Position numbers and translations under genes: made by a program
Shown: piece after piece, positions 25,095 to 33,658 of the stretch
Position numbering within the stretch: position 1 is the first letter of the stretch
Layout of the letters: each line of letters opens with the position of its first letter
From: CAISGS01 sp044346445
GTDB taxonomy: Bacteria; Pseudomonadota; Alphaproteobacteria; Caulobacterales; Caulobacteraceae
NCBI GenBank assembly: GCA_044346445.1
Contig: JBIIZD010000002.1
Location: 1 to 64,000 of the forward strand
Direction of reading: 5' to 3'
Length of the DNA stretch: 64,000 nucleotides
Notes under the pieces: model-generated
What the model saw: the letters and a program-made list of their open reading frames with translations, nothing else
What the model was told of the DNA's origin: nothing
The model's database searches: none

Positions 25095-27560
25095 ATGAAG
25101 AAAAACTGGAAACTTTCAACCGCTGCGGTCGCCTTGTCGATCTTTGGCGCAGGTATGACTGGCGCCCAGGCGCAAGAGGCGGCCACGGCTGCGGCCAAGA
25201 CTAATGACACGGCTATTCAAGACGTCGTGATTACGGCCTCGCGCCGTGAAGAAAAGATGCAGGATGTGCCCATCGCCGTTCAGGCCTTGGGTGCCAAAAG
25301 CTTGCAAGAGCTTGGCATTACCGACTTTTCAAAACTGTTGACCTATCTGCCCGACGTGCATGCGGCCGGTCGCGGTCCTGGACAGAATACGGTCTATATT
25401 CGCGGTCTGTCCACGGACACAGCCTCGATCCTGATTGCAGGCGCAGCCGGAACCAATCCGAACGTGGCCATCTATCTTGATGACGTGGCCGTCTCGATGC
25501 CAGCGCGCAATCTGGACGTCTATGCAGCCGATCTGGAGCGCGTTGAAGTTCTTAAGGGCCCACAAGGCACCTTGTTTGGCGCAAGCGCCATGGGCGGCGC
25601 TGTGCGTTACATCACCGCAAAGCCAGACCTGCGTGAATTCCATGCCGGAATGAAGATGAGCTATGCCCAGACCAAGAGCGGTGACGACAGCGTCTCGGCC
25701 CAAGGTTATGTCAATATCCCCATCATTGCCGATAAGTTCGCAATCCGCGCGGTTGTCTATAATGACAATAGGGGCGGCTATATCGACAATATCGCTGCCA
25801 CCTATCAGATGCCAGCCAATAGCCCAGGCTTTAAGTCCAATGATGGCAATTATGGTTCCAATGTGAGCCGACCCATTGTTGACAATGCCACGGTCGCCAA
25901 AAAGAACTTCAATACGACCAATTATCGCGGCGTTCGCCTGTCGGCCAAGCTTCAGATCAATGATGACTGGTCTGTCGAGGTCCAAAATGCCGCTCAGGTC
26001 CTGAAGACCGAAGGCGTGTTCGATTACGATCCAACCTTGCCAGATTTGCAGGTCAAGCGTTTCAATCCTGACAATCTTCAGGACAAGGGCAATGTTGCGT
26101 CCTGGACGGTCAATGGTCGTCTGGGCCAGTTGGACCTTCTGTATACGGGCGGTTATGTTGAGCGTCGTTCGGTTCAAAATACCGACTATACCGGCTATTC
26201 TTCATCCGGCGGTTATGCGGTTTATTACAACTGCGACTATGGCGCTAGCAATGCAGGGTCAGGTGCGGTCTGTCATAACCCAAAGAACCATGTCCATAAT
26301 GACACCCGCAATACACGCTTTACCGAAGAATTCCGGGTTTCGACCCCTTCGGACTGGCGTCTGCGGGCCATTGGCGGCGTCTATTATGATCAGAACCATG
26401 TCTATGATCAGGACCATTTTGCTTATGAAGGTTCTGTCGATTCAGGTTTTAATGGCCCGAACCAACCGCTTTCCTATGCCACAGCAATCAATCGCAACAT
26501 CACCGATCCGGCTGTTCAGTTTGTGAATGATATCACCCGCTCGGACCGCCAGATCGCGGTGTTTGGTGAAGTGGCCTATGATCTTATTCCAGAAAAACTG
26601 ACCTTGACCGTTGGCGCACGCTATTATGACCAACAAGTCGAGATCAAGGGCGGCGCAAGCTATGGTGCCCGCGATTGGAGTCCGAGCTATAATCAGGCCG
26701 GCGATCACGGTATCTCCTTGGAAGCCACGCGTCCTCGGACCGAAAAGGGTATCATCCCCAAGGTCAATCTGACCTATAAGCCTGCGCCTGGCCTCATGGT
26801 CTATGCGACCTATTCAGAAGGCTTCCGTCCCGGCGGCTTTAACCGCGGCGGCGGTAATGTGAACTCGCAAACCGGGTTTGTTGTGCCAATCGGCTACAAT
26901 ACGGACACGGTCAAGAATTATGAGTTGGGCTGGAAGACCCAGTGGCTGGACAATACGCTCCAGATCAATGGTGCGGCCTATGTGATCGATTGGAAGGACA
27001 TTCAGTCCCAAATCTATCGTCCACGGGACTCCTTCCTGACCTTTGTGCAGAACGCAGCCGATGCGCGCATCAAGGGCGTTGAAGGCAATGTGATCTGGCG
27101 CGGTATTCCGGGCCTGACCATCAGCAGCGCCTTTACCTATACCCACAGCGAGTTGACGCGAGTGAATGAGGGCGTTGCCAATCTGCGTCCTATCGGTAGC
27201 CAGCTGGCCCTGACCCCTGAACTTCAGGGCAATATCATGGCCCGTTATGAGCGTGACTTTGTCCAAGGCTCGACCGTCTATGGTCAGGTCGGCGCGCAAG
27301 CGGCTGGCCGGATGCTGTCGACAATCGACCGCGGCGCGGACTTCAATGGCAATCCGCTCACGGGCGATTACCACCTGAAGGCCTACCAGACTGTTGATGC
27401 CGCAATTGGCGTCAATAAGGACAACTGGAATGTCGAACTCTATGGCGACAACCTGACCGATACGCGGGCGCAGCTTTATGCCAATGCCTCGGACCGGACC
27501 CTTCGGATTACCACAAACCGTCCAACGACGGTCGGTGTCCGGGTTGCCGTAAAGTACTAA
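25095..27560 (+). CDS. TonB-dependent outer-membrane receptor
   Basis: 821 residues from the ATG at 25095 (AGGGG ribosome site seven bases upstream). A signal peptide ends at GAQAQ. The plug domain opens with VVITASRREEKMQDVPIAVQ, the TonB-box and plug-start pattern common in sphingomonad and Caulobacterales receptors. It continues with TVYIRGLST, VAIYLDDVAV, LERVEVLKGPQGTLFG and GGAVRYITAKP. The remainder is a 22-stranded barrel; FRPGGFNRGG and VKNYELGWKTQWLDN are family landmarks, and the last residue region ends in aromatic/hydrophobic VAVKY as outer-membrane proteins do. It imports a large substrate using energy from TonB-ExbBD. The following sulfotransferase, transporter and oxidoreductases suggest an organic carbon source. 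Confidence 0.95.
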   Translation: MKKNWKLSTAAVALSIFGAGMTGAQAQEAATAAAKTNDTAIQDVVITASRREEKMQDVPIAVQALGAKSLQELGITDFSKLLTYLPDVHAAGRGPGQNTVYIRGLSTDTASILIAGAAGTNPNVAIYLDDVAVSMPARNLDVYAADLERVEVLKGPQGTLFGASAMGGAVRYITAKPDLREFHAGMKMSYAQTKSGDDSVSAQGYVNIPIIADKFAIRAVVYNDNRGGYIDNIAATYQMPANSPGFKSNDGNYGSNVSRPIVDNATVAKKNFNTTNYRGVRLSAKLQINDDWSVEVQNAAQVLKTEGVFDYDPTLPDLQVKRFNPDNLQDKGNVASWTVNGRLGQLDLLYTGGYVERRSVQNTDYTGYSSSGGYAVYYNCDYGASNAGSGAVCHNPKNHVHNDTRNTRFTEEFRVSTPSDWRLRAIGGVYYDQNHVYDQDHFAYEGSVDSGFNGPNQPLSYATAINRNITDPAVQFVNDITRSDRQIAVFGEVAYDLIPEKLTLTVGARYYDQQVEIKGGASYGARDWSPSYNQAGDHGISLEATRPRTEKGIIPKVNLTYKPAPGLMVYATYSEGFRPGGFNRGGGNVNSQTGFVVPIGYNTDTVKNYELGWKTQWLDNTLQINGAAYVIDWKDIQSQIYRPRDSFLTFVQNAADARIKGVEGNVIWRGIPGLTISSAFTYTHSELTRVNEGVANLRPIGSQLALTPELQGNIMARYERDFVQGSTVYGQVGAQAAGRMLSTIDRGADFNGNPLTGDYHLKAYQTVDAAIGVNKDNWNVELYGDNLTDTRAQLYANASDRTLRITTNRPTTVGVRVAVKY

Positions 27561-27641
27561 TCAATAAGCCAGAACTTGGGCGGGGAGGGCACTCATGCCC
27601 TTCCCGCCTTGTTCTATTGGACCTGTGACCGGAGACACACC

Positions 27642-29651
27642 TTGAGTGCGCTAGATCAGGTCAAGCCCGATCCTTCTGAGGGCCTGTTAACCGACCAGGC
27701 CAAGGCCCTGCTGCAATCTGGTGATCCGGCAGCGGCGACCGATCGGGTCATGCAAAGACTGACCGATCACCCCAATGATCCCGAAGCACTTTATGTGCTG
27801 GCCGTATGCCAGCGTTTCCAATCCAAGAGTTCCGAGGCGCTCGAAACCCTGGACCGGCTTCTTGTTGCCAAGCCCGGTTTTGGCCGCGCGTTTCAAGAGC
27901 AGGGCTATTGCTTTCGCAGCCTAGGCCGGATGGACGATGCCTTCATTGCGTTCAAGCGCGCCGTCGCGGGCAATCTGGCGCTTATTGCCAGCTGGAAGCT
28001 GGTTGCAGACCTGAATGCCAAGGCCGGTCGTTTGCAAGAGGCGGACATGGCCCAGGCCCAGTTTGAATGGCTGTCCTCGCTGCCGCGCGAACTGGTCAGT
28101 GTTTTGAGTTTCCTGCATGAGGGCAAGGTCTATAAGTCCGAGCAATTGTGTCGCAGCTATTTGCAAACCCATGGCCATGATGTTGAGGCCATGCGCCTCT
28201 TGGCCGAGTTGGGCACGCGCTTTCATGCTCTGGACGATGCCGAATTTCTGCTCGAAAGCTGTATTGCGCTAAGGCCCGACTATCTGATGGGCCGGTATGA
28301 CTATGTGCGGGTCCTGAACCGCCGCCAAAAGTTTGAGCAGGCCGTCGCGGAGGCCAAGGCCTTGTGGCAGTTGGCCCCGGATAATCCGCATTTTCAGCTC
28401 CTGCTCGGCCATCAGTACATGGCCATTGGCGACTTTGATGCGGCGCTGGCCATCTATGAAGCTATGAGCCTGGCCCTGCCCAATGATGCCAATATTGGCC
28501 TGATGCGCGGCCACGCGCTCAAGACGGTCGGCCTTCAGGACGATGCCATCGCCTCCTACCGCCGGGCCTATGCGCTAAAGCCGGACTATGGCGACGCGTT
28601 TTGGAGCCTTGCCAATCTCAAGACCTACACGTTCACCGCGGCAGAAATCGCGCAGATGCAGGCCAATGAGGCCGCGCGGCACATTAGCACGGTTGACCGC
28701 TATCATCTGTGCTTTGCCTTGGGCAAGGCGCTGGAGGATCGCGGCGATTATGCGCAGTCGTTTGCCTATTATGATCGCGGCAATAGCCTAAAGCGCGACG
28801 AGATGAATTATAGCGCCGAGCGGATGCATGGCGATCTCGCCGCACAAAAGCAGTTTTGCGGTCCAGAGCTTTTTGCTGCCAAGGCGGGAAGCGGTTGTGC
28901 TGCGCCCGATCCGATCTTCGTGGTTGGCCTGCCCCGCGCGGGTTCGACCCTGCTCGAACAGATCTTGGCCTCGCATTCGCAAGTCGAAGGCACGCTTGAG
29001 CTTCCCAACATACTGGCCCTGGCGCACAAGCTCGATGGCGGCCGCCGCGTGGAAGACGAAGCCATCTACCCGGCCAATCTCGATGAATTGTCCGCCGACG
29101 CGCTCAAGGCGTTTGGCGAGGCGTTTATGCGCGATACCGCTATTCATCGCAAATCCGGCACGCCGTTTTTCATCGACAAGATGCCCAACAATTTTCGGCA
29201 TATTGGTCTGATCCATCTGATCTTGCCCAATGCCAAGATTATTGATGCGCGGCGCGATGCTATGGCCTGCTGCTTTTCCGGCTTTAAGCAATTATTCGCT
29301 GAGGGCCAGGAATTCACCTATGGCCTGGAAGAGGTCGGCCGCTATTACCGCGACTATGTCGATCTGATGGATCACTGGGACCGTGTCTTGCCGGGCAAGG
29401 TGTTGCGGGTTCAGTATGAATCCGTTGTTGCGGATCTGGATACTCAGGTTCGCCGAATTCTCGACTATTGTGGCCTAGATTTCGAAGAGTCGTGTGTCAA
29501 TTTTCATCAAAATAATCGCGCTGTGCGTACCGCCAGTTCTGAACAAGTACGTCAACCTATTTTCACGTCGGGTCTTGATCAGTGGGAAAATTTCTCGCCC
29601 TATCTGAATCCGCTTCGTGATGTTCTAGGCCATCAATTGGTTTCAATCTAA
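27642..29651 (+). CDS. TPR-repeat sulfotransferase
   Basis: 669 residues from the TTG at 27642, preceded by GGAGA; an upstream TTG in frame (27576) has no good ribosome site. Residues 1-~370 hold tandem tetratricopeptide repeats (for example ALYVLAVCQRFQSKSSEALE, GYCFRSLGRMDDAFIAFKRA). The rest is a Sulfotransfer_3 domain beginning PIFVVGLPRAGSTLLEQILA, where the RAGST loop binds the 5'-phosphosulfate of PAPS. FFIDKMPNNF and DARRDAMACCFSGFKQLF are the further family blocks. Genes of this type often directly follow TonB receptors in sphingomonads and Caulobacterales; the role is unproven but may be modification of the receptor system or its ligand. It is 80 bases downstream of the receptor. 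Confidence 0.9.
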   Translation: MSALDQVKPDPSEGLLTDQAKALLQSGDPAAATDRVMQRLTDHPNDPEALYVLAVCQRFQSKSSEALETLDRLLVAKPGFGRAFQEQGYCFRSLGRMDDAFIAFKRAVAGNLALIASWKLVADLNAKAGRLQEADMAQAQFEWLSSLPRELVSVLSFLHEGKVYKSEQLCRSYLQTHGHDVEAMRLLAELGTRFHALDDAEFLLESCIALRPDYLMGRYDYVRVLNRRQKFEQAVAEAKALWQLAPDNPHFQLLLGHQYMAIGDFDAALAIYEAMSLALPNDANIGLMRGHALKTVGLQDDAIASYRRAYALKPDYGDAFWSLANLKTYTFTAAEIAQMQANEAARHISTVDRYHLCFALGKALEDRGDYAQSFAYYDRGNSLKRDEMNYSAERMHGDLAAQKQFCGPELFAAKAGSGCAAPDPIFVVGLPRAGSTLLEQILASHSQVEGTLELPNILALAHKLDGGRRVEDEAIYPANLDELSADALKAFGEAFMRDTAIHRKSGTPFFIDKMPNNFRHIGLIHLILPNAKIIDARRDAMACCFSGFKQLFAEGQEFTYGLEEVGRYYRDYVDLMDHWDRVLPGKVLRVQYESVVADLDTQVRRILDYCGLDFEESCVNFHQNNRAVRTASSEQVRQPIFTSGLDQWENFSPYLNPLRDVLGHQLVSI

Positions 29652-29661
29652 GGAAACAATA

Positions 29662-30963
29662 ATGACAATAACGGCCAATGTTGAAGACGAAACTGCACCC
29701 GGCATTTTCCATCGCTGGTATGTTCTGATCATCATGATGTTTGCCTATACGATCAATATTGCTGATCGTTATGTGATGTCCACAGTGCTGGAGCCGATCC
29801 GACTGGAGCTTAAGCTCACGGATACGGGTGTTGGCATCTTGACCGGTGTGTCGCTGGCCTTGTTTTATGTCACCATGGGCATTCCCTTGTCCTGGATTGC
29901 CGACCGCTATAATCGGCGCAACCTCTTGGCTATTTCGATCACAGTCTGGTCAGCCATGACCACGTTTTGCGGCCTCTCGACCAATTACATCCAGCTATTG
30001 CTCGCCCGTATTGGCGTTGGCATTGGCGAGGCGGGTGGCACGCCGGCCTGTAATGCGATTGTCAGCGACTATTTTCCGGCGGCACGGCGACCCATGGCCA
30101 TGACCATTTTTGCGCTTGGTGCGCCCATCGGGGCCTGGATAGGTGCGGACATGGCCGGTTATGTCGCCAATCGTTATGGCTGGCACGCAGCCTTTCTGGT
30201 CCTGGGCATTCCTGGTATTCTTTTGGCCGCCTTGATTATGCTGACCATTAAGGAGCCAAGGCGCGGGCGACTGGATGCGGTCTCGACCGAAGACACGCCA
30301 AGCCTGTTGACGACCTTGGCCTTCTTTTTCAAGCAAAAAGCCGCCTTCCATGTGATTATGGGCAGTGGTGTTTCGGCCCTGTGGGGCTGGGGCCTGATGT
30401 GGTTCACGCCAACCTTTCTCCAGCGCACCTATAATCTGAATGTCGGTGAGGCTGGCGCAGTCGTTGGACCCATCTATCTGGTCATGGGCATATCCGCCTC
30501 ACTGTTCACGGCCTGGCTCTTGTCGCGGCCTTCGTTTGTCGATCCACGCCGGATTGTGAAACTCTTGTCCATTGTCACGGCAGTGGCCACCATCCCCTCG
30601 ATCATCGCCTATTGGACCCATTCCCTGCCTCTGGCCACCGCCATGCTGTGGGTGTTCATCCCGGCCATCTATTTCTATATTGGCCCAGCCTTCGCGCTGG
30701 GTCAGAATTTGGCCCCGCCCAAGATGCGGGCCATGTTTTCGGCCATTGCGCTCTTGATCGCCAATGTCTTCAATCTGATTGTCGCGCCATCGGGCGTGGG
30801 CTGGCTGAGCGATCATTTTGCAGGCCCAGCGGGCGCGGATGCGGTCTCGCTGCGCTCAGCCTTGCTGGTCCTGGCCCCGACCGGATTTTGGGCCGCTTGG
30901 CACTATTGGATGGCGGCGCGCACCATAGTCGAAGACCAAAAGACGGCCATAGGCCAGGTTTGA
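29662..30963 (+). CDS. MFS transporter
   Basis: 433 residues with about 12 membrane helices. The N-terminal block IADRYVMSTVLEPIRLEL and the loop 2-3 motif IADRYNRRNLL (G/A-x3-D-R-x-x-R-R) mark the major facilitator superfamily, in the ACS/hexuronate-like 'spinster' group. ARIGVGIGEAGGTPACNAIV is the characteristic fourth-helix region. It begins 10 bases after the sulfotransferase stop, in the same operon, and is the likely inner-membrane importer for the compound taken up by the TonB receptor. Confidence 0.9.
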   Translation: MTITANVEDETAPGIFHRWYVLIIMMFAYTINIADRYVMSTVLEPIRLELKLTDTGVGILTGVSLALFYVTMGIPLSWIADRYNRRNLLAISITVWSAMTTFCGLSTNYIQLLLARIGVGIGEAGGTPACNAIVSDYFPAARRPMAMTIFALGAPIGAWIGADMAGYVANRYGWHAAFLVLGIPGILLAALIMLTIKEPRRGRLDAVSTEDTPSLLTTLAFFFKQKAAFHVIMGSGVSALWGWGLMWFTPTFLQRTYNLNVGEAGAVVGPIYLVMGISASLFTAWLLSRPSFVDPRRIVKLLSIVTAVATIPSIIAYWTHSLPLATAMLWVFIPAIYFYIGPAFALGQNLAPPKMRAMFSAIALLIANVFNLIVAPSGVGWLSDHFAGPAGADAVSLRSALLVLAPTGFWAAWHYWMAARTIVEDQKTAIGQV

Positions 30964-31004
30964 CCGGCGGCCCTCTACCCCCTGACCCTGTAGCGCCTAG
31001 AGGC

Positions 31005-32459
31005 ATGAGTGTGACTGTGACTGTGACTGTGACTGTGTTGAAAGCCTATATTGACGGCCAGTGGGTCTTGCCCCGCAGTGGCAAACACAGGCTTGATGTG
31101 ATCAATCCGGCGACCGAGCAATCGGTGGCCAGCCTCGCCGTCTGCGAAGCCGATGACGTGGATCTGGCTGTGGCTGCTGCGCGCCGGGCGTTTGAGGTCT
31201 ATGGCCTGAGCCCCCTGGACGAGCGCATTGCGCTGGTGCGCAAGCTGATTGCCATATTCGAGCGGCGCTATGATGAAATGGTGGCGGCGATCTCGATCGA
31301 GATGGGCGCGCCGCACGATCTGTCGCGCAATTCCCAGGCCGCCTGTGGTCCGGGGCATCTGGACGCCACCATTATCGCAGCCCAGGCCCTGACCTGGGAG
31401 CGGGACATGGGCGGCAATGCGGCCCTGATGCTGGAGCCCATCGGGGTCTGCGTCCTGATCACGCCTTGGAACTGGCCGATCAATCAGTTGGCGGCCAAGA
31501 TTGGCCCAGCCTTGGTGGCCGGTTGCACGATTGTGCTCAAGCCCAGCGAGGTGGCCCCGCTTTCAGCCCAGCTGTTTGCTGAATTTATCGATGAGGCAGG
31601 CTTTGCGCCCGGCGTGTTCAATATGGTGCATGGCACCGGGGCCTCGGTCGGCACCGCCCTGACCAGCCACCCTGATGTCGATATGGTCTCCTTCACAGGC
31701 TCCACCCGGGCCGGGATTCAGGTCGCCCATGCGGCTGCCGATACGGTCAAGCGGGTGTCGCAAGAGCTTGGCGGCAAGTCGCCCAATATTGTGTTTGCCG
31801 ATAGCGGGCTTGAGGCGGCGGTGACGCGCGGTGTCCTGCACTGTTTCAACAATACCGGCCAGTCCTGCAATGCCCCGACCCGGATGCTGGTCGAGGCCAG
31901 TGTCTATGAACAGGCCGTTGCCATTGCCGCCAAGGTCGCCGCCGGGGTGACGCTTGGCGATCCGATGCAGCCTGGCCCGCATCTAGGCCCCGTGGTCAGC
32001 AAGCTGCAATATGACAAGATTCAGGCCCTGATCCAGGTTGGCATTGATGAGGGCGCGCGTCTGGTTGCGGGCGGCCTTGGCAAGCCAAAGGGCCTTGAGA
32101 CCGGCTATTATGTCCAGCCGACCATTTTTGCTGGCGTCCATAACCAGATGACCATTGCCCGCGAGGAGATTTTCGGCCCCGTCCTTTGCATCATCCCGTT
32201 CACGGATGCCGACGAGGCGATTGAGATTGCCAATGACACCCCGTTTGGCCTGGCCGCCTATGTCCAGTGCGCTGACAAGGACACAGCGCGCTATGTCATT
32301 CGCCGCCTGCGCGCTGGCAGTGTGCATTTGAACGGCGCGGGCCAGGACTATTGCTCACCGTTTGGCGGCTATAAGCAGTCCGGCAATGGCCGCGAATGGG
32401 GCGAATTTGGCCTGCACGACTATCTGGAATACAAGGCCGTCAACGGCTATTACGCTTAG
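31005..32459 (+). CDS. Aldehyde dehydrogenase (NAD(P)+)
   Basis: 484 residues from the ATG at 31005. It oxidises an aldehyde to an acid through a thioester. The catalytic Cys is in NNTGQSCNAPTR, the activating Glu in QELGGKSPN, the cofactor loop SFTGSTRAG and the proximal PWNWPINQ motif are all present. The extreme N-terminus is odd: the codons after ATG AGT are a perfect six-base tandem repeat (GTGACT) giving VTVTVTVTV before the usual LKAYIDGQW. Spacing to the transporter gene is 41 bases and to the enolase-superfamily gene 11 bases, so it is part of one catabolic operon. The substrate is likely a sugar-acid or aryl aldehyde (inference). Confidence 0.93.
   Translation: MSVTVTVTVTVLKAYIDGQWVLPRSGKHRLDVINPATEQSVASLAVCEADDVDLAVAAARRAFEVYGLSPLDERIALVRKLIAIFERRYDEMVAAISIEMGAPHDLSRNSQAACGPGHLDATIIAAQALTWERDMGGNAALMLEPIGVCVLITPWNWPINQLAAKIGPALVAGCTIVLKPSEVAPLSAQLFAEFIDEAGFAPGVFNMVHGTGASVGTALTSHPDVDMVSFTGSTRAGIQVAHAAADTVKRVSQELGGKSPNIVFADSGLEAAVTRGVLHCFNNTGQSCNAPTRMLVEASVYEQAVAIAAKVAAGVTLGDPMQPGPHLGPVVSKLQYDKIQALIQVGIDEGARLVAGGLGKPKGLETGYYVQPTIFAGVHNQMTIAREEIFGPVLCIIPFTDADEAIEIANDTPFGLAAYVQCADKDTARYVIRRLRAGSVHLNGAGQDYCSPFGGYKQSGNGREWGEFGLHDYLEYKAVNGYYA
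31008..31040 (+). repeat. GTGACT hexanucleotide tandem repeat at the start of the aldehyde dehydrogenase gene
   Basis: Four perfect copies of GTGACT plus a GTG directly after the ATG AGT. As the unit is two codons, length change would add or remove Val-Thr pairs without a frameshift. Each GTG is also a potential start codon. Confidence 0.9.
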
Positions 32460-32470
32460 GGGCCGGGCCG

Positions 32471-33658
32471 ATGAAACTCACCGATATCAAGACCTTTGTC
32501 GTTGGCAATCCGCCGCCGCATTTTGGCGGGCGCTATTTTGTCTTCGTCAAGCTGACCACGGACAGCAATGTTTCGGGCATTGGCGAGGCCTATTGCGTGC
32601 CGTTCTCGCCGCATCTGGTCGCCAAGATGATCGAGGATGTGTTTGAGCGCTATGTGCGCGGCTGTGACCCGCACGATATTGAGGTCATGTGGCGCCGGGT
32701 CTATTCGTCCGGCTTTACCCAGCATCCCGACCTGTCCTTGATGGGCGTCTTGAGTGCGCTGGAAATGGCCTGCTGGGACATTATCGGCAAGGAGGCCAAT
32801 AAGCCGGTCTATAAGCTGCTCGGCGGTCAGGTGCATGAGCGGCTGCGATCCTACACATACATCTATCCGCGTCCCGGCGATAAGACCGATGTCTATCACG
32901 ACCCCGATCTGGCCGCCGAGCGAGCGCAGGAATATCTGGGCCGCGGCTATACGGCGCTGAAATTTGATCCGGCTGGGCCCTATAGCGCCTTTGATGGTCG
33001 CCAATTATCGCTAGAGGCGCTGGACCTGTCCGAGCGCTTTGCCAAGACCATGCGCGAGGCGGTTGGCACCAAGGCCGACCTCTTGTTTGGCACCCATGGC
33101 CAGATGACCGCCGCCGGGGCCATTCGTCTGGCCAAGCGGCTCGAGCCCTATGACCCCCTATGGCTCGAAGAACCCATTCCGCCAGATGCCCCCGACGAAA
33201 TGGCCAAGGTGGCGCGGGCAACCAGTATTCCTGTCGCCACGGGCGAGCGCCTGACCACCAAATACGATTTCCACCGGCTGTTGCAGGCGGGAGCGGCCTC
33301 TATTTTGCAAATGAATCTGGGCCGGGTTGGCGGTATATTGGAAGCCAAAAAGATTGCTGGCATGGCCGAGGCCTATCACGCCCAGATCGCGCCGCACCTC
33401 TATTGCGGCCCGATTGTCGGGGCCGCCAATATCCAGATCGCCACCTGCTCGCCCAACTTCCTGATCCTGGAAAGTATTGAATACTGGCAAGGCTTCCATG
33501 CTGACATCTTGATGAAGCCGGTTCAGTGGCAAGATGGCTATGTCATCCCCTCTGCCGAGCCGGGTCTTGGCGTTGAGCTGAATGAGGCGGTGGCCCTGGC
33601 CAATCCCTATACCGGCCACATGCTGCATCTGGACATGACGGGGCATCCGGTCGTTTGA
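32471..33658 (+). CDS. Mandelate racemase/muconate lactonizing enzyme family dehydratase
   Basis: 395 residues from the ATG at 32471. This is an enolase-superfamily enzyme of the sugar-acid dehydratase branch (galactonate dehydratase-like). The N-terminal capping domain runs to ~125 (AYCVPFSPHLVAKMIEDVFE, ALEMACWDIIGKEANKPVYK). In the barrel, LWLEEPIPPDAP and IPVATGERLTTKYDF supply two of the metal-ligand glutamates. The strand that usually gives the first Asp ligand reads LLFGTHGQMT, so that ligand seems replaced, with His as a candidate. APHLYCGPIVGAAN carries the late catalytic His. Such enzymes abstract a proton next to a carboxylate and lose water. It sits between the aldehyde dehydrogenase and GMC oxidoreductase genes, overlapping the latter by one base. 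Confidence 0.9.
   Translation: MKLTDIKTFVVGNPPPHFGGRYFVFVKLTTDSNVSGIGEAYCVPFSPHLVAKMIEDVFERYVRGCDPHDIEVMWRRVYSSGFTQHPDLSLMGVLSALEMACWDIIGKEANKPVYKLLGGQVHERLRSYTYIYPRPGDKTDVYHDPDLAAERAQEYLGRGYTALKFDPAGPYSAFDGRQLSLEALDLSERFAKTMREAVGTKADLLFGTHGQMTAAGAIRLAKRLEPYDPLWLEEPIPPDAPDEMAKVARATSIPVATGERLTTKYDFHRLLQAGAASILQMNLGRVGGILEAKKIAGMAEAYHAQIAPHLYCGPIVGAANIQIATCSPNFLILESIEYWQGFHADILMKPVQWQDGYVIPSAEPGLGVELNEAVALANPYTGHMLHLDMTGHPVV

Noticed and set aside
30612..31004. Long upstream extension of the aldehyde dehydrogenase frame
   Set aside because: It runs inside the transporter gene in another frame; aldehyde dehydrogenase homology begins only after 31005.
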